A stretch of DNA of 64,000 nucleotides from an uncultured Ilumatobacter sp. (GTDB lineage Bacteria > Actinomycetota > Acidimicrobiia > Acidimicrobiales > Ilumatobacteraceae): NCBI GenBank assembly GCA_905480335.1, contig CAJQPY010000007.1:1-64000 (forward strand), read 5' to 3'. Below, piece after piece: positions 33,832-43,171 of this stretch (position 1 is its first letter; each line of letters begins with the position of its first letter). The notes beneath the pieces were generated by a model that had not been told where the DNA came from, searched no databases, and was given only the letters and a program-made list of their open reading frames with translations. The position numbers and the translations under genes are program-made.

Positions 33832-35895
33832 ATGAAGCCTCCGCTGCCGTCACCGCTTCCGATCGATCGCCCGGCCGCTTCTTGGCGACTTGCACGCATG
33901 GTGGTCCTGGGTGTCGTCCAGGCGGTCGTGTTGCTGCCCGTATCGGTCGGGCTTAACGGGCTGACAATCACCGGGCTCGGCGCCGCGCTCGGGATGGTGC
34001 TGGCCCTCGGCGTCCTGAATGCCCTCATCTGGCCGCTGGTTATCAGAGTGACCCTGCCACTGGTCATGTGGTCCGTTGGGCTGTTTACGTTCGTACTCAA
34101 CGCGTTTTTCGTGTGGGCTGCTGCTGCCGCATTCGGTGGTGTCGAGATTGCGTCGTTCTGGACCGCACTGGCCGTCGCAATGATCTTGACGGTTGTCAAC
34201 TTGACGGTGGGCGGAATGCTCAACGTCGACGGTGATCACGTTTGGCGAAGCAAGGTTGCTCGCCGGGTGTTGAAGCGCCAGGGCAAACTCGAATTCAACG
34301 AGGACCCCGGCTTCCTTTTCATTCAGATCGATGGGTTAGGCCATGACGTGTTGGCTGACGCAATCGAGTCTGGCCATGCCCCGTTCTTGGCTCGGCTGGT
34401 CGCCGGTGGGACGCACTTGCTGCATCGTTGGGAGTGCGATCTGTCATCGCAAACAGGTGCAATGCAGGCGGGGATCCTTCTTGGTGACAACCACAACATG
34501 CCGGCATTTCGTTGGTACGAGAAGGACACTGGAAGGGTCATGGTCACCAACCGGCCCCAGGACGCGGCCGATATTGAGCAGCGCCAATCAACCGGGACCG
34601 GCCTGCTCGTCGGTGGCGGAGCGTCGCGAGCCAACGTGTTCACAGGTGACGCCGGTGACTCGATGTTGACGTTCAGTTCGGTCAAAAATCAGTCACACCC
34701 GAGCGCTGGTTTCCTCTATGTCGTGTCGACGCCGTACACGTTGTTTCGTGTCGTGGCATTGATGGTCGCCGACATCGTCCGTGAGAAGCGCGCCTACCGG
34801 CGTGCACGCCGCGACGGCATCCAACCGCTTGGCCGCCGTGGCGGCGTGTATCCACTCTTGCGTGCCGGCACGACGGTCGCTCTTGCAGAGATTACGTGGG
34901 CGATCCTCGTGTCCGACATCGCCCGCGGTGTGCCGGCCGCCTACGTCGACCTCGTTGGGTACGATGAGGTCGCGCATCACTCTGGCATCTATGCCCCCGA
35001 CGCACTCGACACGCTCCGCCGCACCGACGATCAACTCGAGCGTCTTCTCACGACGCTGGAGGCGGCGCCTCGCCCGTATCACGTCGTCGTGCTGGCCGAT
35101 CACGGCCAGACCCAGGGGGCGACCTTCGAACAACGCTACGACGAGACTCTTGATTCAGTGGTCCAGCGGCTTGCGAATGCGACGGTGGCAGCGCCTGTGT
35201 TGAGCGGAGAAGGGTGGAATAACGTCAATGGCTTACTGACCGACGCTGCCAGCGACCCGTCACCACTCGGGCAGGTTGTCAAGCGAGCCACTCAGGGCCG
35301 AACCGCCGACGGCGAGGTGGTCGTCGGCCCTCAAACGCAACGTACCCTTGACGGGGACCGAGATGCTGAAGTGATAGTTCTCGCATCAGGCAACCTCGGG
35401 CTCGTATCGTTTGCGGCATTAGCGGGCCGGGCGACGAGGCAGCAGATCGAGACGGATCATCCAGGGCTGATCAATGGGCTTCGGACCCACCCTGGAATCG
35501 GAATCGTGTTGGTGCGTGATGAAGTCGATGGCGACGTGGCACTCGGCCCGGCCGGTGCTCATTATCTAGCCGACGGTCGCACCGAGGGAGTCGACCCGTT
35601 GCTCGTCTTCGGTCCGAACACTGCCGATCATCTGCGGCGGACGAGCGCGTTCGACAATTGTCCCGACCTGTTGATCAATAGCTTTTACGACCCCGTCGCC
35701 GACGAGGGTGCAGCGTTCGAGGACCTCATAGGATTTCATGGCGGGCTTGGCGGCAAGCAGAGCCATCCGTTTGTCCTCGCCCCGGCTGGACTTACGCAAC
35801 CGGGTACCCCGCTGGTGGGGGCACGATCGATCCACGAACTCCTAAAGTCGTGGCTTCGGGAATGTGGTCACGACGAAGCGGGTACGGTCAGTTGA
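33832..35895 (+). CDS. Fusion of holin-like membrane domain and alkaline-phosphatase-superfamily phosphodiesterase
   Basis: Of 687 residues, the first ~130 form four hydrophobic helices of the mycobacterial-type phage-holin-IV family (PF04020-like). The rest is a type I phosphodiesterase / alkaline-phosphatase domain. Metal and catalytic residues appear in order: IQIDGLGHD, the Thr nucleophile in SSQTGAMQAG, DLVGYDEVAHHSG, VLADHGQTQG and, near the end, GGKQSHPF. It probably cleaves a phosphodiester or phospholipid head group, anchored in the membrane; the substrate is unknown. ATG 33832 is chosen because the helix starts soon after; ATG 33802 is an alternative overlapping the cupin relic. Confidence 0.82.
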   Translation: MKPPLPSPLPIDRPAASWRLARMVVLGVVQAVVLLPVSVGLNGLTITGLGAALGMVLALGVLNALIWPLVIRVTLPLVMWSVGLFTFVLNAFFVWAAAAAFGGVEIASFWTALAVAMILTVVNLTVGGMLNVDGDHVWRSKVARRVLKRQGKLEFNEDPGFLFIQIDGLGHDVLADAIESGHAPFLARLVAGGTHLLHRWECDLSSQTGAMQAGILLGDNHNMPAFRWYEKDTGRVMVTNRPQDAADIEQRQSTGTGLLVGGGASRANVFTGDAGDSMLTFSSVKNQSHPSAGFLYVVSTPYTLFRVVALMVADIVREKRAYRRARRDGIQPLGRRGGVYPLLRAGTTVALAEITWAILVSDIARGVPAAYVDLVGYDEVAHHSGIYAPDALDTLRRTDDQLERLLTTLEAAPRPYHVVVLADHGQTQGATFEQRYDETLDSVVQRLANATVAAPVLSGEGWNNVNGLLTDAASDPSPLGQVVKRATQGRTADGEVVVGPQTQRTLDGDRDAEVIVLASGNLGLVSFAALAGRATRQQIETDHPGLINGLRTHPGIGIVLVRDEVDGDVALGPAGAHYLADGRTEGVDPLLVFGPNTADHLRRTSAFDNCPDLLINSFYDPVADEGAAFEDLIGFHGGLGGKQSHPFVLAPAGLTQPGTPLVGARSIHELLKSWLRECGHDEAGTVS

Positions 35896-36293
35896 CTGAC
35901 CGATCGGAAGATGCACCCCGGGGCGGTGACGGCACCTCATGGCGGCAGCGGCGACTCTTTGGGGATAGGTCTCATCCGAAAGAGATGAAAGGATTTGCCA
36001 CTGAGGGTGTGGTGAATGAACTGGAAGTACCTCGTAGGCGGATCGGGACAATGCATCGAGAACGAAATTGATCGTGCTGACCGCGACACCGGGTTTAGCG
36101 GAATGGCCCGCACGAGCCAACCGGTCGGCAACAACGTGTGGTCGGTCGTGAGGGAGCGAACGCGAACCTCGGAGACGAGAGTGTCGCCACGGTTCAGCCA
36201 GTGAGTTGGTGGCACGCTAGGCGGAACCTGTCGGCGTCAAGGTCAATTTGACTGCGATAGGCGTTGCGAGCTGAGGTAGCGGCGATGCTGCCG
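35896..36293. other. 398-base intergenic region
   Basis: The space between the phosphodiesterase gene and the small minus-strand gene contains only short shadow-like frames. I looked for a tRNA and for strong inverted repeats and found neither. Confidence 0.45.
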
Positions 36294-36566
36294 TCAACGG
36301 TTGGCTTTGGCAGCCTGCTTCGCCAACCGCTTGGCCGTGCGACCGATCGGCTCAATGTTGCGATGGTCGCAATCGCCGATCTCTGCACCGTTCTCGAACA
36401 GGATGCGGTAGCGCTGCCAGTTGAAGCCGTTGGCCAGGATGACCTTGCCCTCAGTCCCGACTGGGACACCATGAATTTCCTCAGTGCTACGCACTTTGTC
36501 ATTCATCTTCAATGAGATCTGGCCATCGTGCGGTGACGCCAGCTTGTGCGGCTTCCAGTACTCCAT
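36294..36566 (-). CDS. Small conserved hypothetical protein, SH3-like
   Basis: A 90-residue protein whose core, MNDKVRSTEEIHGVPVGTEG, then KVILANGFNWQRYRILFENG, looks like a compact beta-barrel of the SH3 type found in small actinobacterial proteins. The C-terminus is Lys/Arg/Ala-rich. I do not know its function. The start may be ATG 36566 or the internal ATG at 36506, where the recognisable core begins. It diverges from trigger factor with about 120 bases between the two starts. Confidence 0.6.
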   Translation of the reverse strand: MEYWKPHKLASPHDGQISLKMNDKVRSTEEIHGVPVGTEGKVILANGFNWQRYRILFENGAEIGDCDHRNIEPIGRTAKRLAKQAAKANR

Positions 36567-36686
36567 CGGCCCCAGTCTGTCGGATTGGGCGCTCGATGCG
36601 CGATTCAGGCGGCTTTGCGTCGGTTGTTTCTGATGCGGTGACGTCGTCGCGGTCGAATCAACCAGAGACAGATAGCCTTGAGTCCC

Positions 36687-38060
36687 GTGAAGAGTTCGGT
36701 TGAAGTTCTCGAGGACAACAAGGTCAAGGTGTACGTCGAAGTTGAGGAGACTGAATTCGACAAGGACATCGACAAGGCCTTTAAGGTGCTGGCGAAGGAG
36801 GTCAATCTCCCGGGGTTCCGTGCGGGTAAGGTTCCGCGCAAGGTGCTTGAGGCTCGCGTCGGGCTCGGTCCGGCACGCGAACAGGCGCTCCGTGACGCTG
36901 TTCCCGAGTATTTATCTCGTGCCGTCAGTGAGAACGATGTGGACCTGATCGCCACGCCTGAGGTGGAGATTACTGATGGCGAGACATCCGGACCGGTTGA
37001 GTTCGAGGCGACCTGTCAGATCCGTCCCGTTATCACAGTTTCTGGGTACGACGCGCTCCGAGTTGAGTTGCCCGGGGTTGAGGTCGACGATTCCGATCTC
37101 GCCGAGGCGCAGGATGCAGAGCTCGCTCGTGATGCTTCGCTGAGCGATGTCGACCGGCCGGCCGCAAGTGGGGACTTTGTTGTAATCGATATGCGTGCCA
37201 TGCGCGATGACGAAGAAGTGCTTGGACTCAATACCGAGGATTGGTCGTACGAGATCGGACAGGGTTGGGTCGCCGACGACTTCGACGACAAGTTGGTGGG
37301 TGCTACGGCCGGTGACGTCCTAGAGTTTGTCGCCGTGCCGAAGGGCACCGAAGACGAAGCTAATTTCTCCGTCACGGTGCAGTCGGTGCAAAGCCGTGAG
37401 TTGCCCGAGCTTACTGACGAGTGGGTCGACGAAAATGTCGGTGAATTCGACACCGTCGAGGCGTGGACTGCAGATCTCCGTCAAACGCTCTCGGAGCGAA
37501 AGCTCAGCACCGCTCGTCAGCAGGCCGGTACGTCCTTAAATGACGCTGTTGCCAAACTTGTCGAGATTGAGGTGCCCGAGCCGATGGTTGCAGCGGACCT
37601 CAACCAACGAGTGCAGGGTACGATCCAACAATTCCAGGCGCAGGGCATCGACTTCGAGCAGTGGATGCAAGCCACAGGCCAAGACCCTGAGGGCTTCGTC
37701 GAAGGAATGCGCGGACAGTCCGAGCAAGCCGTCAAGGTCGATCTCGCATTGCGTGCGATCGCCGTTGCCGAGAACATCGGCGTCACCGACGACGAACTCG
37801 AGCGCGAGTACGCCCGCATGGCGATGCAGCACGGTCAGAAGGCGAAGGACATCCGCAAGGCCTACGAGCAGAACGATGCCGTGTCCGAGCTGATCGGCCA
37901 GATCAGCAAGTCGAAGGCGTTCGACCTGCTGGTGCACGGCGCAACATACGTCGACGACACCGGAGCCGAGATCGATCGCGATGAGCTGATCGGACACGAC
38001 CGCGATCTCGCCGATGAACCCGAAGCAACCGACACCGAAGCCACGGAGGATGATGACTGA
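36687..38060 (+). CDS. tig: Trigger factor, ribosome-associated chaperone and peptidyl-prolyl isomerase
   Basis: The 457-residue protein has the N-terminal ribosome-binding domain ([17 protein letters not shown], matching the GFRxGKxP signature), an FKBP-type isomerase domain (about 160-245) and the helical C-terminal chaperone domain. It shields nascent chains at the ribosome exit. The tail is strongly acidic ([14 protein letters not shown]). GTG 36687 is preferred over TTG 36678 because TAGCCT (36673-36678) ends 8 bases before it, a leaderless pattern. clpP follows with a 1-base TGATG overlap, the usual tig-clpP-clpX order. Confidence 0.95.
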   Translation: MKSSVEVLEDNKVKVYVEVEETEFDKDIDKAFKVLAKEVNLPGFRAGKVPRKVLEARVGLGPAREQALRDAVPEYLSRAVSENDVDLIATPEVEITDGETSGPVEFEATCQIRPVITVSGYDALRVELPGVEVDDSDLAEAQDAELARDASLSDVDRPAASGDFVVIDMRAMRDDEEVLGLNTEDWSYEIGQGWVADDFDDKLVGATAGDVLEFVAVPKGTEDEANFSVTVQSVQSRELPELTDEWVDENVGEFDTVEAWTADLRQTLSERKLSTARQQAGTSLNDAVAKLVEIEVPEPMVAADLNQRVQGTIQQFQAQGIDFEQWMQATGQDPEGFVEGMRGQSEQAVKVDLALRAIAVAENIGVTDDELEREYARMAMQHGQKAKDIRKAYEQNDAVSELIGQISKSKAFDLLVHGATYVDDTGAEIDRDELIGHDRDLADEPEATDTEATEDDD

Positions 38061-38710
38061 TGGAACTCGATGCCCAAAGCCTCTACGGAGCGCGCAACTA
38101 CATGGTCCCGAACGTCGTTGAACAGACGAGTCGCGGTGAGCGCTCCTACGATCTCTATAGCCGCCTACTCAAGGAGAACATCATCTTCTTGCAGACACCG
38201 GTCGACGACACCGTTGCGAGCCTCATTTCGGCGCAGTTGATCTTCCTTGAGTCGGAGAACCCTGACAAGGACATCAACATCTACATCAACAGCCCCGGCG
38301 GTGACATCACTGCGCTATTTGCAATCTACGACACGATGCAGTTCATCAAGAACGAAATCGCGACGATCTGCCTTGGCCAGGCCGCATCAGCCGCCGCCGT
38401 CTTGCTCGCCGCTGGCACGAAGGGAAAGCGGCTCGCGCTCCCACATGCCCGCGTGCTGTTGCACCAGCCTTCAGGTCAGGTCGGATACGGGCAGGTCACC
38501 GACCTAGAACTTGCCGCTGCTGAGATTCAGCGAATGCGCGAGATTCTTGATGGCATTTTGTCGGAACATACGGGTCAGCCAATCGAAAAAATCAACGTCG
38601 ACACCGACCGCGACTTCGTCATGGAGGCTCAGGAGGCTCTCGAATACGGCGTCATCGACCAGGTCATCACGTCGCGTGAGGCGGTCGATCGAGCAGCTCC
38701 GATCCGCTGA
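38060..38710 (+). CDS. clpP: ATP-dependent Clp protease proteolytic subunit
   Basis: The 216-residue serine protease has its nucleophile in [14 protein letters not shown] and its His in [12 protein letters not shown], with the conserved YINSPGG strand upstream. It forms the 14-mer barrel fed by ClpX or ClpC. The ATG overlaps the tig stop by one base, so translation is coupled. Only one clpP copy is present here, although actinobacteria often have two. clpX follows after 126 bases. Confidence 0.97.
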   Translation: MELDAQSLYGARNYMVPNVVEQTSRGERSYDLYSRLLKENIIFLQTPVDDTVASLISAQLIFLESENPDKDINIYINSPGGDITALFAIYDTMQFIKNEIATICLGQAASAAAVLLAAGTKGKRLALPHARVLLHQPSGQVGYGQVTDLELAAAEIQRMREILDGILSEHTGQPIEKINVDTDRDFVMEAQEALEYGVIDQVITSREAVDRAAPIR

Positions 38711-38836
38711 ACTCGAGGTTCGACTGAACCGATGTCGGCTCGGTCCTCGCATGCTGCGACGAGATGTTGCACAATGGGGTGCCGTCGCGTGAGTGCAACG
38801 TGCACGATCGGGAACTGAGTTGAGGGAGATTCGACA

Positions 38837-40117
38837 GTGGCGAAATTCGGTGACACCGGCGAACTCCTGAAGTGCTCGTTCTGCGGCAAGTCGCAGAAGC
38901 AGGTCAAAAAGCTGATCGCCGGTCCCGGGGTCTATATCTGCGATGAGTGCATTGACCTGTGTAACGAAATCATCGAAGAGGAACTAACAGAGACTGCTGA
39001 CGTCAGCTTCGAGACGCTCCCAAACCCGCGCGAGGTACGTGCCTTCCTCGACGATTACGTCGTAGGTCAGGACGACGCAAAGAAAATCCTCTCCGTCGCC
39101 GTGTACAACCATTACCGTCGAATTCAGCACCAGGCCGATTGCGAGGCCACTGTCGGTTGCCGGGACGAAGTCGAGCTCGCAAAGTCGAACATCTTGTTGT
39201 TGGGACCAACCGGGTGTGGTAAGACCCACCTGGCGCAGACGCTGGCACGCCAGCTCAACGTGCCGTTCGCCGTCGCCGACGCAACGGCGCTTACCGAGGC
39301 CGGCTACGTCGGTGAAGACGTCGAGAACATCCTCCTCAAGCTGATTCAGTCGGCCGACTTCGACGTCAAGCGGGCTGAAACAGGCATCGTTTACATTGAC
39401 GAGATCGACAAGGTCGCACGTAAGAGTGAGAACCCGTCGATCACACGCGATGTTTCCGGTGAGGGCGTTCAACAGGCGCTGCTCAAGATCCTCGAAGGCA
39501 CGCAGGCGTCGGTGCCGCCGCAGGGTGGACGCAAGCATCCGCATCAGGAGTTCATCCAGATCGACACCACCAACGTTTTGTTCATTCTCGGCGGCGCGTT
39601 CGCCGGACTCGACGACATCATTGAACAGCGGATCGGTCAGAAGGGAGTCGGCTTCAACCATACGGTGCGAAGCCACGTCGACCGCGACCCGGGTGAACTC
39701 TTTGCTCAGGTGCTCCCCGAAGACCTCGTGAAGTTCGGCATGATCCCCGAATTCATCGGCCGCCTGCCGATGGTCGGCGCAGTCCGATCGCTCGACAGGG
39801 AGGCGTTAATTTCGATCCTGATCGAGCCCAAGAACAGCCTGGTCAAGCAGTACGAGAAAATCTTTGGGTTCGAAGACGTCGAGTTGGAGTTCACCCCTGA
39901 CGGTCTGACAGCGATCGCCGATCAGGCGATCCTCCGCTGCACCGGAGCGCGCGGTTTGCGCGCCATCCTCGAAGAGGTCCTTTTGGAGACGATGTACGAC
40001 CTTCCTGGGCGGACCGACATTGGTAAAGTAGTCATCGACGAGAAGACCGTGACAGAGAAGGTCAACCCGACGCTCGTTCCACGCAAGGCGCCGCGGCAGC
40101 GTAAAGCCGCCTCCTGA
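38837..40117 (+). CDS. clpX: ATP-dependent Clp protease ATP-binding subunit ClpX
   Basis: The 426-residue AAA+ unfoldase has the N-terminal zinc finger [10 protein letters not shown] ... CDECIDLC, Walker [13 protein letters not shown], Walker B VYIDEID, the sensor/arginine region and the pore loop GYVGEDVE. It unfolds tagged proteins and feeds ClpP. Translation starts at GTG 38837, supported by GAGGGAGA at 38822-38829. The 126-base gap after clpP holds a loose inverted repeat (GTTGCAC/GTGCAAC), so clpX may also be expressed separately. Confidence 0.97.
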   Translation: MAKFGDTGELLKCSFCGKSQKQVKKLIAGPGVYICDECIDLCNEIIEEELTETADVSFETLPNPREVRAFLDDYVVGQDDAKKILSVAVYNHYRRIQHQADCEATVGCRDEVELAKSNILLLGPTGCGKTHLAQTLARQLNVPFAVADATALTEAGYVGEDVENILLKLIQSADFDVKRAETGIVYIDEIDKVARKSENPSITRDVSGEGVQQALLKILEGTQASVPPQGGRKHPHQEFIQIDTTNVLFILGGAFAGLDDIIEQRIGQKGVGFNHTVRSHVDRDPGELFAQVLPEDLVKFGMIPEFIGRLPMVGAVRSLDREALISILIEPKNSLVKQYEKIFGFEDVELEFTPDGLTAIADQAILRCTGARGLRAILEEVLLETMYDLPGRTDIGKVVIDEKTVTEKVNPTLVPRKAPRQRKAAS

Positions 40118-40179
40118 TTCATTGGGTGTCAGACAGCCGGAGAATCCCGCCCCACTGCTCACAACGACCTGAGGAATTC

Positions 40180-41469
40180 ATGGACTTCCAAGAGGCGCTC
40201 GCGTACCTTGACGAGCACACGTCGTATCACAAGACTGGGCGGATCGACTCGCCTTCGGTAGCACCGATCACGGCGATCTGCTCGGCACTAGGAGACCCGC
40301 ACCTGGCTGCTCCCGTCATTCATGTCACGGGCACGAATGGCAAGGGGTCGACGGTTCAGATTATCTCTCGACTGTTGGCAGCTCAGGGCCTGACCGTCGG
40401 GACCTACACGAGCCCTCATCTCGAGCATGTCACCGAGCGATTCAAGCGCAACGGCGAACGGATCACGGAACAAGAACTCGCGGAGCAAATCAGCGCTGTT
40501 GCTGAAATTGCTGCGTTGCTAGGAGCTAACCCCGGATACTTCGAGATCCTTACCGCTGCGGCCTTTCGTTGGTTTGCCGACATCGCCGTCGACGTGATGG
40601 TGATCGAAGTCGGGCTGCTCGGCCGGTGGGACGCAACGAACATAGTCGACTCCCAGGTTGCGGTGATTACCAACATCGGAATGGACCACAATGAGTTTGC
40701 CGGCCCGTCGATTCGCGATGTCGCTGTTGAGAAGTCTGGCATCGTGAAGCCCGGCTCTGCCGTGATCGTGGGGGAAACCGACCCCGACTTAGTCGAGATC
40801 TTTCGTCACGCTGGCGGAGCGACGACGTTCGTGCGTGACGAGCATTTCTCGATCCTCAGCAATTCACTCGCTGTAAACGGCAGGTTGCTTGATGTTCGGA
40901 CGCCGACCACGATCTACACCGACGTCTTCCTCCCGCTGAACGGTGCCCATCAAGGCGACAATGCGGCATTGGCCCTGACTGCAGTCGAGACATTCTTTGC
41001 CGCGCCGCTTCCTGAGGACATGGTCGTCGAGGGATTTGCCGAGGTTGTGATGCCAGGCCGGTTCGAGGTCCTCGGTAGACAACCGCTAGTGGTCATCGAC
41101 GGCGCTCATAATGCCGTCGGCGCAGACACCTGCGCGTCGGTGTTCTTCGGCGACTTTCACCCAGATGGGCGGCGGATACTGGTCGTCGGGACTACGCGCG
41201 ATGCTACGGAGATGTTGTCGGCGTTGCGTGCGGACGAATTCGACATTGTATTCGTGGCAACGGCACCGACACCCAGAGCAGTTCCGGCGTCTGAGCTCGC
41301 TTTGGCGGCGGCCGAACTTGGCTGCGACCACGTTGTTGCGTTTGACGATGTCCAATCTGCCTGCAGTCGCGCTGTGAAGTACGCCGATGGTGACGATGCA
41401 ATCCTCGTGTCCGGCAGCCTGTACACAGCTGGAGCGGCCCGCTCGGCTTTGCAACGCAGGGTCAACTGA
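40180..41469 (+). CDS. folC: Folylpolyglutamate synthase / dihydrofolate synthase
   Basis: The 429-residue Mur-ligase-like enzyme has the P-loop VTGTNGKGSTVQI, TYTSPHLEHVTERF and the C-terminal DGAHN motif (VVIDGAHNAVGADT). It adds glutamate to folates. The start is ATG 40180 with GAGGAA seven bases upstream; an in-frame start at 40126 lacks a ribosome-binding site and family match. It lies between clpX and ndk, as in other actinobacteria, but valS, often found here, is absent. Confidence 0.93.
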   Translation: MDFQEALAYLDEHTSYHKTGRIDSPSVAPITAICSALGDPHLAAPVIHVTGTNGKGSTVQIISRLLAAQGLTVGTYTSPHLEHVTERFKRNGERITEQELAEQISAVAEIAALLGANPGYFEILTAAAFRWFADIAVDVMVIEVGLLGRWDATNIVDSQVAVITNIGMDHNEFAGPSIRDVAVEKSGIVKPGSAVIVGETDPDLVEIFRHAGGATTFVRDEHFSILSNSLAVNGRLLDVRTPTTIYTDVFLPLNGAHQGDNAALALTAVETFFAAPLPEDMVVEGFAEVVMPGRFEVLGRQPLVVIDGAHNAVGADTCASVFFGDFHPDGRRILVVGTTRDATEMLSALRADEFDIVFVATAPTPRAVPASELALAAAELGCDHVVAFDDVQSACSRAVKYADGDDAILVSGSLYTAGAARSALQRRVN

Positions 41470-41573
41470 ATTCGCCCAGACGTTTGGCCCTGAGCGGGTG
41501 AAGAATCTCACCGTGTGCTGCGCCACAACGCCACCGACCGCGGCAGCTGCGGTGCGAGATAGACTGAGGCGCC

Positions 41574-41984
41574 ATGTCTGACCGCACGCTCGTCCTGCTC
41601 AAGCCCGATGCCGTGGAGCGCAAGCTTGTCGGCAAGATCGTTGCTCGTTTCGAGGCCAAAAACCTTGACGTCGTTGCCATGGATCTCCGCCGCCTCAGCG
41701 CCGAAACCCTCGCCAAGCATTACGAGGAGCACGTCGGCAAGGGCTTCTACGGCGAACTCGTCGAGTTTATGAGCCGCGGGCCCGTTGTCGCTCTGGTGAT
41801 CGAAGGACCCGAAGACACATGGCAGGTCGTGCGCACAATGATGGGGACCACCAACCCGCGCGATGCTGCCCCCGGAACGATACGCGGTGACCTCGGCATC
41901 TTGTTCACCGAAAACCTCGTACACGGAAGCGATTCGCTCGAATCAGCGACCCGTGAGATCGCGATCTTCTTCCCCGATCTGTAA
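41574..41984 (+). CDS. ndk: Nucleoside diphosphate kinase
   Basis: The 136-residue enzyme balances nucleoside di- and triphosphates. It begins RTLVLLKPDAVERKLVGKI and contains the catalytic His in NLVHGSDS, with the conserved PRDAAPGTIRGDLG segment. Length and motifs are complete. TAGACT (41560-41565) ends 8 bases before ATG 41574, which suggests a leaderless mRNA, although GAGG also lies in the gap. A perfect palindrome follows 25 bases after the stop. Confidence 0.97.
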   Translation: MSDRTLVLLKPDAVERKLVGKIVARFEAKNLDVVAMDLRRLSAETLAKHYEEHVGKGFYGELVEFMSRGPVVALVIEGPEDTWQVVRTMMGTTNPRDAAPGTIRGDLGILFTENLVHGSDSLESATREIAIFFPDL

Positions 41985-42008
41985 CATTTCGATACGGCGG
42001 GACACAGC

Positions 42009-42035
42009 GTCCGGTTAACCGGACTAGTTTCTAGT
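42009..42035. terminator. Palindrome pair between ndk and mreB (terminator or operator)
   Basis: GTCCGGTTAACCGGAC (42009-42024) is a perfect 16-base palindrome and is followed by ACTAG-TTT-CTAGT (42023-42035), a small hairpin. It lies 25 bases after ndk and about 76 bases before mreB. It could fold as an ndk terminator, although no U-tract follows, or bind a regulator of the elongasome operon. Confidence 0.4.
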
Positions 42036-42111
42036 TCGCAGTCGGGCACGGCGCCATTGGGAGTGTCCGCACGACGACACCAGCACAGCTTGCGAAGGGA
42101 GGGTCAGCATC

Positions 42112-43146
42112 ATGGCCCGCAACAACCCACTCAGTCTGGGGCGTGACCTCGCCATTGACCTCGGTACGGCGAACACCCTCATTTACGTTCGCGGTCAAGG
42201 CGTCGTCCTTGACGAACCCTCTGTCGTTGCGATCAACGTGAACGACGGACGACCGGTTGCTGTCGGTATGGAGGCGAAGCGGATGATGGGGAGAACCCCC
42301 AACCACATTAAGGCCATCCGCCCGCTCAAAGATGGGGTGATTGCGGACTTCGAGGTGTGCGAAAAGATGCTGCGGTACTTCATTCAGAAGGTCCACGCAT
42401 CCAAGTGGAGTAAACCGCGGATGGTCATTTGCGTGCCCTCTGGGATCACCGGGGTCGAGCAGCGTGCCGTGCAGGATGCAGCCGAGTATGCCGGTGCACG
42501 CAAGCCCGTGCACATCATCGAAGAGCCGATGGCGGCGGCGATCGGGGCCGACCTCCCGGTTCACGAGCCATCGGGGAACATGATCGTCGACATCGGCGGT
42601 GGCACGACCGAGGTAGCGGTTATCTCGCTCGGCGGCATTGTCACGGCTCAGTCCGTGCGCGTCGCAGGCGACGAACTTGATGACGCCGTTCTTCAGTACG
42701 TCAAGAAGGAATTCTCGCTGGCGATCGGCGAGCGCACCGCCGAGGAGATCAAAATCCAGATGGGCACCGCATGGCCGATGGAAGAGGAGCTAACTGCGGA
42801 CATCCGCGGCCGGGACCTCATCTCGGGTCTGCCACGCACCATCCAGTTGACGACAGAACACGTTCGTGAAGCATTGGCTGAGCCGATCTCTGCCATCGTT
42901 GATGCCGTGAAGACGACACTTGATAAGACCCCGCCCGAGTTGGCAGCCGACATCATGGAAGATGGAATCACCATCACCGGTGGCGGCGCGCTGATAGGTG
43001 GCCTCGACGAACGGCTCACCCACGAGACCGGCATGCCGATCAGGGTTGCCACCGAGCCGCTATACAGCGTTGTCATCGGATCAGGTCGTGCACTCGAGAA
43101 CATCGATGCAATGCGCGGCCTGATGTCGATGGGCGGCGAAGACTGA
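42112..43146 (+). CDS. mreB: Rod-shape-determining actin-like protein MreB
   Basis: The 344-residue actin homologue has phosphate-1 motif DLAIDLGTANTLIYV, phosphate-2 IVDIGGGTTEVAV and adenosine motif TGGGALIGGLDE. It polymerises under the membrane and directs lateral wall synthesis. ATG 42112 has AGGGAGGG upstream. It is the first gene of mreB-mreC-mreD-mrdA-rodA, all in the same direction, which is the complete elongasome set and implies a rod-like or elongating cell. Confidence 0.97.
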   Translation: MARNNPLSLGRDLAIDLGTANTLIYVRGQGVVLDEPSVVAINVNDGRPVAVGMEAKRMMGRTPNHIKAIRPLKDGVIADFEVCEKMLRYFIQKVHASKWSKPRMVICVPSGITGVEQRAVQDAAEYAGARKPVHIIEEPMAAAIGADLPVHEPSGNMIVDIGGGTTEVAVISLGGIVTAQSVRVAGDELDDAVLQYVKKEFSLAIGERTAEEIKIQMGTAWPMEEELTADIRGRDLISGLPRTIQLTTEHVREALAEPISAIVDAVKTTLDKTPPELAADIMEDGITITGGGALIGGLDERLTHETGMPIRVATEPLYSVVIGSGRALENIDAMRGLMSMGGED

Positions 43147-43171
43147 ACAAGGCAGGCTTCGCAGCGTTCCC

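Noticed and set aside
36567-36686. A tRNA gene before trigger factor, suggested by GTCGAATC near 36652
   Set aside because: The short T-loop-like match is not flanked by paired T-stem bases, and no anticodon arm or acceptor stem can be formed.
38766-38799. GTTGCAC/GTGCAAC inverted repeat between clpP and clpX as a regulator site
   Set aside because: The arms are only 7 bases with a 20-base loop, which is weak. It could be a ClgR-type site but nothing else supports that.
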